Shown: positions 28,032 to 38,285, counted from the first letter of the stretch. The stretch: DNA of 64,000 nucleotides from Glaciecola sp. UBA1851 (GCA_002338515.1 DDIL01000080.1:1969-65968); one strand, 5' to 3'. The notes: a model not told the origin generated them from the letters alone. Program-made: numbers and translations.

Positions 28032-28871
28032 ATGAAATTAGAAGCCGTTGATTATCAATCGAAAACTGCATCAATTGAATTTGTGGAGTCTTTAAGGCAA
28101 ACCGGGTTCGGTGTATTAAAAAACCATCCTATTTCACAACAAGTAGTAAGCAATATTTATAAAAACTGGGAAGCCTTTTTCAACTCAAAAGAAAAAGGAG
28201 ATTATATTTACAATAAAAAGACACAAGATGGATTTTTCCCGCAATCTGTTTCTGAAGTAGCAAAGGGCTTTACCAAAAAAGATATAAAAGAATATTATCA
28301 CTATTTTCCTTGGGGCAAATGCCCTTCAGATTTAAGGGAAGAAATTGACAGATACTATAAAGAAACCACTAGCTTAGCTGCCAAACTGCTTTCGTGGATA
28401 GAGCATGAGTCTCCAAAAGAAGTAAGTAAACATTATAAAGAGCCTCTTTCAAGTATGATAACTGATAGCGAGCAAACTTTATTACGTATCCTACATTACC
28501 CTCCTCTACAAGGTAATGAAGAGCCAGATGCAATCAGAGCCGCAGCGCATGAAGATATTAATTTAATTACCATTTTACCAGCAGCCAATGAACCTGGTCT
28601 GCAAGTAAAAGCAAAAGATGGCACTTGGCTAGATGTGCCTTGTGAATTCGGGAATTTGATTGTCAATATTGGAGATATGTTGCAAGAAGCGTCGGGTCAT
28701 TATTTCCCATCTACTACTCATAGAGTAATCAATCCAGTTGGAACAGACACCACAAAAGCTCGAATATCTTTGCCATTGTTTTTGCATCCAAGGCCAAATG
28801 TTGTTTTATCAGACAGCTATACCGCGGAGTCATATTTGCAAGAGCGACTTAGAGAGTTAGGAGTAGTTTAA
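28032..28871 (+). CDS. 2-oxoglutarate/Fe(II) oxygenase, isopenicillin N synthase-like
   Basis: 279 residues. The C-terminal half is a 2OG-Fe(II) dioxygenase domain with the iron motif His-x-Asp replaced by AHEDIN (His-Glu-Asp: the HxD spacing is kept), the distal His in STTHRVINP and the 2-oxoglutarate-binding Arg in ARISLPLFLHP. The N-terminal DIOX_N-like part has TGFGVLKNHPI. Members oxidise small molecules; the substrate is not known. The gene lies 62 bp after nupC and could be in the same transcript, but no functional link is obvious. Confidence 0.85.
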   Translation: MKLEAVDYQSKTASIEFVESLRQTGFGVLKNHPISQQVVSNIYKNWEAFFNSKEKGDYIYNKKTQDGFFPQSVSEVAKGFTKKDIKEYYHYFPWGKCPSDLREEIDRYYKETTSLAAKLLSWIEHESPKEVSKHYKEPLSSMITDSEQTLLRILHYPPLQGNEEPDAIRAAAHEDINLITILPAANEPGLQVKAKDGTWLDVPCEFGNLIVNIGDMLQEASGHYFPSTTHRVINPVGTDTTKARISLPLFLHPRPNVVLSDSYTAESYLQERLRELGVV

Positions 28872-28952
28872 TAATACGATAGTCTTACAAACTGCCTTAA
28901 ATTGAGGATTATGATAAAGTAATCTTTGTTAATATTTTGTATAGGAATTTGT

Positions 28953-31900
28953 ATGTCGATTGGTTGGCTTGCCTTAGCTATAAGCTATTTAATGTTCTTA
29001 TTTTGGATAGCAAGGTGGGGAGATACAAATTCACAAACCGCACGATGGTTAACCTCACATCCACTTACTTATAGTTTAGCACTTGGGATTTATTGTACAG
29101 CTTGGACATTTTATGGTGCTGTTGGTCAAGCAAGTGAACAGCAATGGATGTATCTACCCATTTTACTTGGTCCTATTATTGTTTACTTTGGCTGCTATTC
29201 ATTCATATATAAGCTAACTCATGTAAGCAAAAAGCAACATATTAGTACCATTGCCGATTTTATTAGCTCCAGGTATGGCAAGCGCCAAGTAGTAGCGCTT
29301 GTCGTTACCATTATCGCCTTGTTAGCGACTATTCCTTATATAGCTTTGCAACTTAAAGCGATTGGTTCAACCTTTCAACTTATAACATCAGAACAAAATA
29401 GTACGCTAATTGTAGTAAGTGCAACTGCATTCATCGCTTTGTTTTCAATGTTTTTTGGCACTCGAAACACCGATGTTACTCAATATCGTCGTGGTCTAAT
29501 TTTAGCTATTTCCTTTGAATCTTGTTTTAAACTCATTGCACTTGTATTAGTGGCTATAATTGGCTATGGCTTTTGGCAAAAATCAGGCTCTACTGACATG
29601 CTAGCCGAATATGCAACGTCTGAGGCAATTTCGAGTTTCTATTCGTTTGATTTTTGGGCACAAACACTCATGGCAGCTGCCGCAATTATTTGCTTACCTC
29701 GCCAATTCCACGTAGCGGTAATTGATAATTTAAAAATTAGTCACCTGAAAACAGCAAGGTGGTTTTTTCCTGGTTACCTAGTATTAATAGCCATGACAAT
29801 TCCTGTTATAGCAGTTGCTGGAGAGGCAATGTTTGCAAACCAAAATATGTCTTCAGACACATATGTTATGGGTATTGCGATTGCCTCTGAGTCGTTACTG
29901 CTTCAAGTGGTAGTATTTCTTGGTGGATTATCAGCAGCTACTGCGATGATAATTGTTGCAACGCTTACCTTAAGTACCATGATTACAAATGATGTTGTCC
30001 TACCTAAACTAATGGATAGGGAAACTTATGCGAGTGTAGATAGAGTAAAACGAATTAAACAAATACGACGAGCAATAATTGGATTTATTTTGTTGTTAGC
30101 ATTGGGTTATCAGCATCAAATGGCCAATCAGGCCTCTTTAGCTTCAATCGGTTTGTTGGCCTTTTCACTAGTTATTCATTTGCTTCCAGCAATTGTTGGT
30201 GGGCTATATTGGAAAAAGGGTCATGCTCACGGGGTTTATGCAGGACTACTAGTTGGCTTACTAGTTTGGCTAATGTTTTTGTTTATTCCTTTATTCAGCG
30301 TTAATGCAGCAACTGGCTCTGCTGAGGCTATTCAAAATCATATGTTATCGCAAAGCGCTATATATAGCCTGTTAGCTAACTCAATTTTTTATGTTGTTTT
30401 CTCATTACTCGCCAAACCTCGTCTAATAGACAGAATACAAGCAAAGATGTTTGTAGAGCCCACTACAATTAATCAACAACTAAAACAGTATCAGATGCTT
30501 GAAGTAAAAGTATCTGATTTAAAAACATTAATTTCTAGATTTACAGGCGAAAAACGATCAGAACAATTATTCAGCTTATACGTTAGCCAAGAAAATAATA
30601 GCGATAAGCTTGATATAAATAGTATTGCAGATCAAAAGCTCTTGGCTTTTTGTGAACGAGCCTTAGGCGGTGTTGTAGGCTCATCTAGTGCAAAAGCACT
30701 CATTGATAGTATTGTTAAAGGTAAAAAATTAGATATTACAGACGTTGTTAACTTTTTTGAGGACACCACTCAAGCCATGCAGTTTAATATGAGTGCATTA
30801 TTGACGTCTTTAGAAAATATTGATCAAGGTATTAGCGTAATTGACAAGAATTTACGCTTGATGGCATGGAATAAGCGCTATACCGACCTGTTCAGCTACC
30901 CTAGCGAACTTGTTTCTATAGGCGCTCCTGTAGAGCCTTTAATAAGACATAATGTGCTGCGAGGCACATGCGGTCCAGGCGAAGTTGACATGCTAGTTGA
31001 GACTAGGATGCAACATTTAAGGAACGGTACACCTCACAAATTCACAAGGCAAAGAGATGACGGACATGTTATTGAAATGGTTGGAAACCCTCTACCTGGA
31101 GGCGGTTTTGTAACAAGTTACCATGACATAACAGGTTATGTTGAAATACAGGAAGCATTAAAAGAAAGCAATATCGACCTCGCAGCCAGAGTAGAAAAAC
31201 GAACCGAAGAAGTTCACTCTATTAATGCTGAATTACGACTAGAAATAGAAAGACGTAATGAATTAGAGCAGAGTTTAATTCGTGCCCGTCAAGAAGCAGA
31301 AGCCGCCAATGAAAGTAAAACTCGCTTCTTAGCGCTCGCTAGCCATGACGTTTTACAACCTCTGAATGCAGCTAAGCTTTATTTAACTGCACTTCAAGAA
31401 ACGCGTTTTGATGACGACACTCAAAATATTCTAAAAAAACTAAATGATTCTGTTGTGTCTAGTGAAACCTTGATTAGTACTATTTTAGACATTTCACGTT
31501 TAGATCAAGGGGAACTTAAACCCTTTATAGAAACCGTAAATATTACCGAGGTAATTCATCCCATTATTAACGAAATGAGCATGAAAGCTAAAGATAAAGG
31601 TTTAGATTTTAGACATAAAATTATGAATTGCTGGGTTAATGCAGATAAAACCTATCTTTATCGTATTATTCAAAACTTAGTGTCTAACGCAGTTAAGTAT
31701 ACTAAAACTGGAAAAGTGCTCGTTACAGTTAGAAAGGTAAAAGGAAAAGCGGTTATTCAAGTGAGAGATACAGGAATAGGCATTCCTCACCTGCAACAGG
31801 CTGCTATTTTTAGCGATTTTTATAGAGTACAAAATACAGACGAGCAAGGTATTGGCCTAGGATTAGGTGTTGTAAAAAGGCTGAGCCAACAATTAAGTTG

Positions 31901-32414
31901 TTCAATGCGTGTTGAATCGGTAGAAAACAAAGGGTCATGTTTTTCACTAGAGTTTGTAGATGTTCCCCCTCCAGAGGCGCCAAAAGTTATCTTAAAGCCA
32001 GCCCAATCAATTTTCAGTAAATTAAAAATACTCTGTGTTGATGATCAACAAGAAAACTTAGATGCAATGGAAACTGTGCTTCTGAAATGGGGTATTCAAG
32101 TTGGTTTAGCTAGAAATTATAAAGACGCATTAACAAAAGCAAAGGAGTTAGAGCCCCATATATTACTTGTAGATTACCAGCTAGGTAGAGGACCAGATGG
32201 ACTAGAAATTATTGAAATGATCAGACAGCAGTCTAACACAATTATGCCAGCTTGCTTGGTGACAGCCAAAAGAGGAGATGATTTACTCAAATTGTGTAAT
32301 GATCAAGGTGTAAACTATTTATCTAAACCAATTAAACCGGCTAAGTTAAGAACACTAATTCAAAGTATGGCGAAATTTATTAGAAACGTAAAGGTAGAAA
32401 ATAAAAGCAATTAA
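28953..32414 (+). CDS. crbS: SLC5-type transporter/hybrid histidine kinase CrbS
   Basis: 1153 residues from the ATG at 28953, preceded by AGGA at 6-7 bp; an upstream in-frame start lacks a site. Order: a sodium:solute symporter domain with about 13 helices (residues 1-490), a linker (NQQLKQYQMLEVKVSDL), PAS (about 610-740), HisKA with His798 (LASHDVLQPLNA), HATPase (VSNAVKY, DTGIGIP) and a receiver with Asp1074 (LLVDYQLG). This is the CbrA/CrbS/MxtR type. In Vibrio cholerae and Pseudomonas, CrbS with CrbR drives acetyl-CoA synthetase expression during acetate use. Here crbR and acs follow immediately on the other strand, strongly supporting the CrbS name over CbrA. Confidence 0.9.
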   Translation: MSIGWLALAISYLMFLFWIARWGDTNSQTARWLTSHPLTYSLALGIYCTAWTFYGAVGQASEQQWMYLPILLGPIIVYFGCYSFIYKLTHVSKKQHISTIADFISSRYGKRQVVALVVTIIALLATIPYIALQLKAIGSTFQLITSEQNSTLIVVSATAFIALFSMFFGTRNTDVTQYRRGLILAISFESCFKLIALVLVAIIGYGFWQKSGSTDMLAEYATSEAISSFYSFDFWAQTLMAAAAIICLPRQFHVAVIDNLKISHLKTARWFFPGYLVLIAMTIPVIAVAGEAMFANQNMSSDTYVMGIAIASESLLLQVVVFLGGLSAATAMIIVATLTLSTMITNDVVLPKLMDRETYASVDRVKRIKQIRRAIIGFILLLALGYQHQMANQASLASIGLLAFSLVIHLLPAIVGGLYWKKGHAHGVYAGLLVGLLVWLMFLFIPLFSVNAATGSAEAIQNHMLSQSAIYSLLANSIFYVVFSLLAKPRLIDRIQAKMFVEPTTINQQLKQYQMLEVKVSDLKTLISRFTGEKRSEQLFSLYVSQENNSDKLDINSIADQKLLAFCERALGGVVGSSSAKALIDSIVKGKKLDITDVVNFFEDTTQAMQFNMSALLTSLENIDQGISVIDKNLRLMAWNKRYTDLFSYPSELVSIGAPVEPLIRHNVLRGTCGPGEVDMLVETRMQHLRNGTPHKFTRQRDDGHVIEMVGNPLPGGGFVTSYHDITGYVEIQEALKESNIDLAARVEKRTEEVHSINAELRLEIERRNELEQSLIRARQEAEAANESKTRFLALASHDVLQPLNAAKLYLTALQETRFDDDTQNILKKLNDSVVSSETLISTILDISRLDQGELKPFIETVNITEVIHPIINEMSMKAKDKGLDFRHKIMNCWVNADKTYLYRIIQNLVSNAVKYTKTGKVLVTVRKVKGKAVIQVRDTGIGIPHLQQAAIFSDFYRVQNTDEQGIGLGLGVVKRLSQQLSCSMRVESVENKGSCFSLEFVDVPPPEAPKVILKPAQSIFSKLKILCVDDQQENLDAMETVLLKWGIQVGLARNYKDALTKAKELEPHILLVDYQLGRGPDGLEIIEMIRQQSNTIMPACLVTAKRGDDLLKLCNDQGVNYLSKPIKPAKLRTLIQSMAKFIRNVKVENKSN

Positions 32415-32449
32415 TAATACTTTGAGACTTTTCACTTAACTGGGTACAC

Positions 32450-32477
32450 AAAAAAAGGAGCTAAATGCTCCTTTTTT
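32450..32477. terminator. Bidirectional terminator between crbS and crbR
   Basis: An 11-bp stem AAAAAAGGAGC (32451-32461) pairs with GCTCCTTTTTT (32467-32477) around a TAAAT loop. The A/T arms supply a T-run in both directions for the converging genes. Confidence 0.92.
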
Positions 32478-32494
32478 GTATTTTTAAATGAAAA

Positions 32495-33148
32495 TTAACT
32501 AACTTCTCGTTCTGGTGGCTCTAACTGAAGTTCAGACGCTATTAATACTGCTTGAGTTCTGTTATTAATACCCAGCTTTCTGAATATAGCCGTTACGTGC
32601 GCCTTAACGGTTGCTTCTGCTATATCTAAGTTATAACCAATTTGTTTATTCAAAAGACCATCGCGCATGTAACAAAGCACTTTGTATTGTGATGGTGTTA
32701 AGCTCGCTACATTCTCAGCTAACTTACTAAAGTTCTCATCGACGTCTTTTATTTTAAGTCTAACTGATTCAGGCAACCATACATCACCATCTAACATAGC
32801 GTTAAGCGCTTGACTAATCTCATCAGCGCTGGCTGTTTTCGGAATAAAACCCATTGCGCCTAAACCGACAATTTTTGAGATAAGACCCGCATCTTCTGTT
32901 CCTGAAATAACAGCAATAGGTAAATCAGGGAATTGCTTTTGAATATGCAAAAAACCAAATAAATCGCTACTGCCAGGCATATGTAAATCTAACATGATAA
33001 GGTCAACCTCGGTTTCCTGTAGTGCAGTAACCGTGCTGTTCAAGTCGCCAGTTTCAATAATATCTAAATCTGAAAATGATAAGTTCAGGGCGCCCTTTAA
33101 TGCGTCTCTGTAAAGCGGGTGATCGTCGGCTATCAAAAGTGTGATCAT
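32495..33148 (-). CDS. crbR: LuxR/NarL-type response regulator CrbR
   Basis: 217 residues. A receiver domain with Asp54 (IMLDLHMPG) is followed by a LuxR/NarL helix-turn-helix (about 147-205: LTPSQYKVLCYMRDG, NKQIGYNLDIAEATVKAHV, RKLGINNRTQAV). The closest described role is CrbR/ErdR, the partner of CrbS that activates acs. It converges with crbS and lies directly downstream of acs on the same strand. AGGGA precedes the ATG by about 6 bp. Confidence 0.88.
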   Translation of the reverse strand: MITLLIADDHPLYRDALKGALNLSFSDLDIIETGDLNSTVTALQETEVDLIMLDLHMPGSSDLFGFLHIQKQFPDLPIAVISGTEDAGLISKIVGLGAMGFIPKTASADEISQALNAMLDGDVWLPESVRLKIKDVDENFSKLAENVASLTPSQYKVLCYMRDGLLNKQIGYNLDIAEATVKAHVTAIFRKLGINNRTQAVLIASELQLEPPEREVS

Positions 33149-33295
33149 ATTGCTTCCCTGTGATTAAATTTTGTGTGTAAGCTTGATTTTTTGCAAAAGT
33201 ATGCATATTCAAGACTTTTAGTGTATCAATTTGTTAATAAGTTGCAACGAGTTTATTAATATAACTATAAATTACCGTACATATTTTACACATAC

Positions 33296-33327
33296 AAAAA
33301 AGGCAAGCCATTGAATGCTTGCCTTTT
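33296..33327 (-). terminator. Rho-independent terminator after acs
   Basis: Read on the minus strand, AAAAGGCAAGC pairs with GCTTGCCTTTT (33317-33327 with 33298-33308), loop of 8 nt, followed by further T (33300 down to 33296). It lies 29 bp after the acs stop codon. Confidence 0.88.
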
Positions 33328-33355
33328 ATAAACTACATTTGCAATTAAATGCTGA

Positions 33356-35299
33356 TTATCTATTTAATCTTTTGTCGATTAGAGAATCAACAACAGATGG
33401 ATCAGCAAGTGTTGAGGTATCGCCTAATTGTTCATGTTCATTAGCTGCAATTTTACGTAATATTCTACGCATAATCTTACCAGAACGTGTTTTTGGTAGT
33501 CCGGTTGTCCACTGAATTAAATCAGGAGTCGCGATTGGGCTCAATTCTTTACGAACCCATTTTTTAACTTCTGCGGTTAACGTATCGTCAGTCGTAATAC
33601 CTTCATTTGGTGTTACATAAACGTATATACCTTGACCTTTAATATCATGAGGGAAACCAACTACAGCAGCCTCAGCAATATCTTTGTGCGCCACAAGTGC
33701 ACTTTCAATTTCAGCAGTACCTAAGCGGTGACCAGAAACGTTTAATACATCATCTACACGGCCAGTTATCCAATAATAATCATCTTCGTCTCTACGAGCA
33801 CCGTCGCCAGTGAAGTAAACATTTGGATATGCACTGAAATAAGTTTCAATGAAACGTGGATGGTTGTTATAGACTGTTCTTGCTTGGCTAGGCCAGCTGT
33901 CAAGAATAACCAAGTTACCTTCAGCAACGCCTTCTAAAGCGACACCATCGGCATCATATAAAGCAGGCTTAATACCAAATAATGGACGAGTTGCACTACC
34001 TGGTTTAAGCGCGGTAGCACTTGGAAGTGGAGCAATCATCATGCCGCCAGTTTCTGTCTGCCACCATGAATCAATGATTGGGCAACGACCTTGGCCAATC
34101 ACCTTGTGATACCATTCCCACGCTTCTGGGTTAATTGGCTCACCCACTGAACCAAGCACGCGTAATGTAGATAAATCACATCCTTCAACAGGTGCTTCAC
34201 CGTGAGCCATTAGAGCACGTATAGCAGTAGGAGCAGTATATAAACTATTAACTTTATATTTTTCAACTATTTGCGCAATACGACGGACATCTGGATAAGT
34301 TGGTACGCCTTCGAAGAATACCTGCGATACACCATTAGCTAGTGGACCGTAAGTCATATAACTATGGCCTGTAATCCAACCCACATCAGCTGTACACCAG
34401 TATACATCGTCAGGCTTGTAGTCAAACGCGTATTTGAATGTTAGCGCGGTATAAAGCAAGTATCCACCAGTGGTGTGAACAACACCTTTAGGCTGACCAG
34501 TTGAGCCAGACGTATAAAGAATGAATAAAGGATCTTCAGCATTCATTACTTCAGGTTCGCACTGAGCACTGCAGTCTTCAACAACTTCATGCCACCAAAC
34601 GTCAACGTCGCCATTCCATGCAACATCACCGCCAGTCAACTTATGCGTTAACACAGCAGTAATCGAAGGACATGCGCCATTGGCTATTGCTTCGTCTACA
34701 TTTGCTTTAAGAGGAACAGAACGCCCTGCTCTTCGACCTTCATCACAAGTAATCACTACTTTAGCATCACTATTATTAATTCGATCAGCAATTGCATTTG
34801 GAGAGAAGCCACCAAATATTACCGAATGAACCGCACCAATGCGTGCACAAGCTAGCATTGCATAAGCAGCATGAGGCACCATAGGCATATAAATAGCAAC
34901 TACATCACCTTTTTTTACACCAAGCTTTTTCAAACCATTTGCTAATTTACATACTTCATAATGAAGTTGCTGGTACGTAACTTTTTCTGAATCTTCTGGA
35001 GAATCACCTTCCCAATAGATAGCTACTTTTTTAGCATTGTCTTTTAAATGTCTGTCTACGCAGTTATAACTTGCGTTTAATTGTCCATCTTCAAACCATT
35101 TAATTTCACATTTTTCTGGGGAAAAATCAGTATTTTTGATAATTGTTGGGGTTTTAAACCAATCTAATTCTTTTAGTTGTTCTGACCAGAATGCGTCTGG
35201 ATCATTAATAGATGCGTCGTACATTTCTTTATATTCTGCATCACCAAAATGTGTCCCTTGAGTCAGTGAATCGGGAACTGGATATAATTTGTCACTCAT
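33356..35299 (-). CDS. acs: Acetyl-CoA synthetase (AMP-forming)
   Basis: 647 residues, normal for Acs. It has the adenylate-forming signature [15 protein letters not shown], the acetate-pocket stretch [10 protein letters not shown], the A8 region [20 protein letters not shown] and the C-terminal [11 protein letters not shown]. The catalytic lysine there (about Lys608) equals the lysine that is reversibly acetylated in Salmonella and Bacillus Acs. The enzyme makes acetyl-CoA from acetate, ATP and CoA through acetyl-AMP. GGAGAG lies 6-7 bp upstream of the ATG. It sits between crbR and a region with a promoter-like TATAAT and palindrome, and ends at a terminator. Confidence 0.97.
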   Translation of the reverse strand: MSDKLYPVPDSLTQGTHFGDAEYKEMYDASINDPDAFWSEQLKELDWFKTPTIIKNTDFSPEKCEIKWFEDGQLNASYNCVDRHLKDNAKKVAIYWEGDSPEDSEKVTYQQLHYEVCKLANGLKKLGVKKGDVVAIYMPMVPHAAYAMLACARIGAVHSVIFGGFSPNAIADRINNSDAKVVITCDEGRRAGRSVPLKANVDEAIANGACPSITAVLTHKLTGGDVAWNGDVDVWWHEVVEDCSAQCEPEVMNAEDPLFILYTSGSTGQPKGVVHTTGGYLLYTALTFKYAFDYKPDDVYWCTADVGWITGHSYMTYGPLANGVSQVFFEGVPTYPDVRRIAQIVEKYKVNSLYTAPTAIRALMAHGEAPVEGCDLSTLRVLGSVGEPINPEAWEWYHKVIGQGRCPIIDSWWQTETGGMMIAPLPSATALKPGSATRPLFGIKPALYDADGVALEGVAEGNLVILDSWPSQARTVYNNHPRFIETYFSAYPNVYFTGDGARRDEDDYYWITGRVDDVLNVSGHRLGTAEIESALVAHKDIAEAAVVGFPHDIKGQGIYVYVTPNEGITTDDTLTAEVKKWVRKELSPIATPDLIQWTTGLPKTRSGKIMRRILRKIAANEHEQLGDTSTLADPSVVDSLIDKRLNR

Positions 35300-35368
35300 G
35301 GCGTTCTCTCCGTTAAATACTTTTAAATTTGGTTTAAACTTGTTTGGTATGCAGATAACAATAGCCTC

Positions 35369-35401
35369 ATTATATTAAACCAAAATGCTACTTTGGTAGC
35401 A
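35369..35401 (-). promoter_or_regulatory. Probable activator-dependent acs promoter with palindromic operator
   Basis: On the minus strand TATAAT (35374-35369) is a perfect -10 box about 70 bp before acs. The position expected for -35 reads ACCAAA, not TTGACA. A perfect inverted repeat TGCTAC-TTTG-GTAGCA (35386-35401) overlaps that place. A good -10, no -35 and a palindrome are what an activator such as CrbR would need; the regulator assignment is inference. Confidence 0.5.
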
Positions 35402-35604
35402 CGCAAAACAAATTGTAAATAAAATGTTTAACCGCTAATTAAAAAAGCCTTGAGTATAGGGGGATTGCGGGATGTAGCCACCTTAGTCGTATAGACCAAG
35501 CGCTAATTTTCAATAAATCAGGTTTAGTAGAATATTATTTGCGCAAGATGATTTAGTAGTTATTTTGCAAGTTGATTATCTTTAAATTTTTGCTTTTTTA
35601 TTAA

Positions 35605-35726
35605 CCGTATTCCCATTAGGTGGTAATAGTTTTCCATTTTCAATTCGGATGGCTTCAACAAATATTTAAAGAAACAACACCTCTTCTTACTAGGACTTTG
35701 GCTGCCAATTTGGCAGCCTTTTTTTT
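35605..35726 (+). ncRNA. Candidate small RNA ending at an orphan terminator
   Basis: No gene on the plus strand ends here (acs and the Na/Pi transporter are both on minus), yet an intrinsic terminator is present at 35700-35726. A weak promoter-like TTGATT (35572-35577) with a T-rich -10 region near 35596 lies about 120 bp before it. The 5' boundary is a guess. The only ORF inside is seven codons long. Confidence 0.35.
35700..35726 (+). terminator. Orphan rho-independent terminator
   Basis: GGCTGCC (35700-35706), loop AATTT, GGCAGCC (35712-35718), then eight T. A 7-bp G+C-rich stem and a long T-run make it a strong terminator for plus-strand transcription. Confidence 0.88.
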
Positions 35727-35951
35727 GGATATCAGATTTATTAAAGAATACATGCTGTATTGTAAATTTACTAAATTCAGCAGACCATAAAACGAGTAAA
35801 AAATCGGGTGATAAACTTATATATAAAATTAAAAGATCGTTCGGTTTTAAATGAAGTTTAATTAATTACTGAGATCAAAACTACACGGAATATAAATTGT
35901 GTTTGTCAAACTAAGTCACTAATCGACAGTTCTTCACTACCACTATATGCA

Positions 35952-37118
35952 CTACGATAATGTAAATATAGCTAATAAAGGGATTAGGAAAAACACTCCA
36001 CCAATATACAATATGCCATATAGTTTTTGTTCAGCCACTTTTAATGACAACTGATACGAAAGATTAGGCGGCCATTCTCGCAAGAAAGCCAGCCCATAAA
36101 TAACAAATACAGCCAAAAAGTTATAGGTTAAATGAACTAATGCTATTTGCAATGCTAAGTCAGCGTTCACACCTGTAATTGATAGGGCAGCTATTACGGC
36201 TGTAATACAGGTGCCAATATTAGCACCTAACGTAAATGGATAAATAGAACGGGCAGTCACAATCCCATTTCCAACCAGTGGTACCATTAAAGATGTGGTG
36301 GTAGAACTTGATTGCACAAGTATCGTTACAACTGTGCCAGAAGTTATACCGGCAACCGGTCCGCGTCCAAGGCTTTTTTGTAGTATATCTTTAGCCTTAC
36401 CAACCATTAATGATTTCATTATTTTCCCCATCCAAGTAATGGATAAAATAATGAGAATTAATCCGATTAGCGCTCTAATACTGCCATCCCAAACAGGCGG
36501 GAGGTTTTCAGTTAGAAGCTTAACTGTATCGATAATAGGACCTGTCACAGCCTTGATTGGATTGAATCCACCTACATCGGTACCGCTACCTTGACTCAAA
36601 ATCGAAACTAAAAATGCACTGATCTTCTCAAGCAATCCAAACATTATTTCAATGGGTAGAAAAATCAAAACCGCGAAAATATTAAAGAAATCGTGGATGG
36701 TTGCGGCGTTAAACGCTCTTTGAAACTCTCGTTTGTCTCTAATATGACCAAGGCTGACAATAGTATTAGTGATACTGGTGCCAATATTTGCACCCATCAT
36801 CATAGGAACGGCAATAGTAATGGGTAAACCACCAGCAACCATAGCAACAATAATTGATGATACTGTGCTGGAGGATTGAATAAGCGCAGTACACACCATA
36901 CCAATAATTAAACCAAGAACAGGGTTAGATGCAAAATCGAATAACGCCCGTGCATGCTCTTCTGTTGCCGTTCTAAACCCACCACCTATCAATCCTACAG
37001 CGGTCAGCATCATAAAAATCAATATAATCAGGCAAAGCCATCTAATTGAAGCGGGCCAAGTTGATAAACCATTTGGAGCTTGCATATTTGGGGACGGTGT
37101 ATTAAGTGTATTGGTCAT
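35952..37118 (-). CDS. Na+/phosphate cotransporter, NptA/SLC34 family
   Basis: 388 residues, about 8-9 hydrophobic segments. The inverted-repeat signatures QSSSTVSSIIVAMVAGG and QSSSTTTSLMVPLVG, each with a following GANIGTS/GANIGTC, define Na/Pi cotransporters. It moves phosphate across the inner membrane with sodium, fitting a marine host; direction in vivo (uptake or export) cannot be told. It starts 9 bp after the Tas-like gene and lacks its own good ribosome binding site, so translation is probably coupled. No Pho box is visible before this gene. Confidence 0.88.
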   Translation of the reverse strand: MTNTLNTPSPNMQAPNGLSTWPASIRWLCLIILIFMMLTAVGLIGGGFRTATEEHARALFDFASNPVLGLIIGMVCTALIQSSSTVSSIIVAMVAGGLPITIAVPMMMGANIGTSITNTIVSLGHIRDKREFQRAFNAATIHDFFNIFAVLIFLPIEIMFGLLEKISAFLVSILSQGSGTDVGGFNPIKAVTGPIIDTVKLLTENLPPVWDGSIRALIGLILIILSITWMGKIMKSLMVGKAKDILQKSLGRGPVAGITSGTVVTILVQSSSTTTSLMVPLVGNGIVTARSIYPFTLGANIGTCITAVIAALSITGVNADLALQIALVHLTYNFLAVFVIYGLAFLREWPPNLSYQLSLKVAEQKLYGILYIGGVFFLIPLLAIFTLS

Positions 37119-37127
37119 TTTAGATTG

Positions 37128-38180
37128 TCAGAATGTAGCCGGAAATTGAGTTAAGATTTGATGAATTTCATCTAAACATTCTTTCGGCAAAGTATGGTTA
37201 AATGCATCTATATTTTGACTGAGTTGACTCATTTGAGTGGCCCCAATAATGGTAGACGTTACCCCGTCCACTTGATCACACCACATAAGTGCTAACTCTG
37301 ATGGACTTATATTATATTTTTCAGCCAATTTACAGTATTCAACCACGGCCAGTTCACTTTGTTTTGTATCCCGAAATAATCCATTTCGCTGCATCAGTGT
37401 AAAACGGCTACCATTGGGTCTTGCTCCACCAATATATTTCCCGGTAAGTAACCCTGTTGCTAATGGCGACCAAGGAAGATAAGCAACATTTTCAAAACTG
37501 CATGTTTCTATCAAGTATGGCCAGTCTTTAGGGTGTAACAAGCTAAATTCGTTTTGAATAGAGACCGGCCTGTCAATTCCCAGTTCATCGCATAGATTCA
37601 AATATGTATGGATTCCCCAAGGGGTATCGTCTGATAGTCCCCAATACCTTATTTTTCCAGAATCGATTACACCTTTTATTCCTTTAAGGATATCCCTCAT
37701 GCGATCTTTTTCTTGTTCAACATTGGTTTTACTGGGTTTAACGTAATTTGGCCAATGCTTACCAAAATGAGGGGAAAATCTATTAGGCCAATGCAGTTGG
37801 TACATATCGATAAAGTCAGTTTGCAGACGAGACAGTGAAGCATCAACTGACAGAGTAATAGCATCGCCGGTTATTAAGCCTGATTTGCGAATATAAGGTA
37901 GCCCCGCTCCAGCAATTTTTGAAGCAATAACTAAATCTTTACGTTTAGCCTTGTTGCGACTCAACCAATCGCCAATGCAGCGTTCGGTGTCGCCATATGT
38001 TTCTTTATTGGGTGGGACAGGATACATTTCAGCGGTATCGATAAAATTAATACCCTGCTCAATGGCATAATTTATCTGCTCATCGGCATCTTTTTGGGTG
38101 TTTTGTATACCCCAAGTCATACTGCCAAGACATGCTCTAGAAACGCTTAAACCAGAAGAACCTAATATTGAATAACGCAT
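37128..38180 (-). CDS. Aldo/keto reductase, Tas-like
   Basis: 350 residues from the ATG at 38178-38180, preceded by GGAG at 5 bp; E. coli Tas has 346. The sequence follows Tas closely in memory: GSMTWG, DTAEMYPVPPNKETYGDTE, ASKIAG, DMYQLHWPNR, IQNEFSLL, WSPLATGLLTGKY and IIGATQMSQL. The AKR tetrad residues Asp and Tyr are in DTAEMY, and Lys is in SKIAG. The enzyme reduces aldehydes or ketones with NADPH; the substrate is unknown. It sits between a deacetylase gene and the Na/Pi transporter on the same strand. Confidence 0.9.
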   Translation of the reverse strand: MRYSILGSSGLSVSRACLGSMTWGIQNTQKDADEQINYAIEQGINFIDTAEMYPVPPNKETYGDTERCIGDWLSRNKAKRKDLVIASKIAGAGLPYIRKSGLITGDAITLSVDASLSRLQTDFIDMYQLHWPNRFSPHFGKHWPNYVKPSKTNVEQEKDRMRDILKGIKGVIDSGKIRYWGLSDDTPWGIHTYLNLCDELGIDRPVSIQNEFSLLHPKDWPYLIETCSFENVAYLPWSPLATGLLTGKYIGGARPNGSRFTLMQRNGLFRDTKQSELAVVEYCKLAEKYNISPSELALMWCDQVDGVTSTIIGATQMSQLSQNIDAFNHTLPKECLDEIHQILTQFPATF

Positions 38181-38285
38181 AACACTCCAGATAAGTACGA
38201 TAATAACTTCGTACATTCTTATTAACATAGAGGTTATACGCGTTGAATATTAAATTAGTATTAAAATTAAAGAATAAAAATAGCG

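Larger units (their letters stand above)
35300..35951. other. Long intergenic region upstream of acs with an orphan terminator
   Basis: 652 bp. The left part holds the acs promoter region. The plus strand has a strong terminator (35700-35726) without any ORF upstream of it, so a small RNA may be encoded between about 35600 and 35726. The right part (35730-35951) is AT-rich and shows nothing I recognise. Confidence 0.55.
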
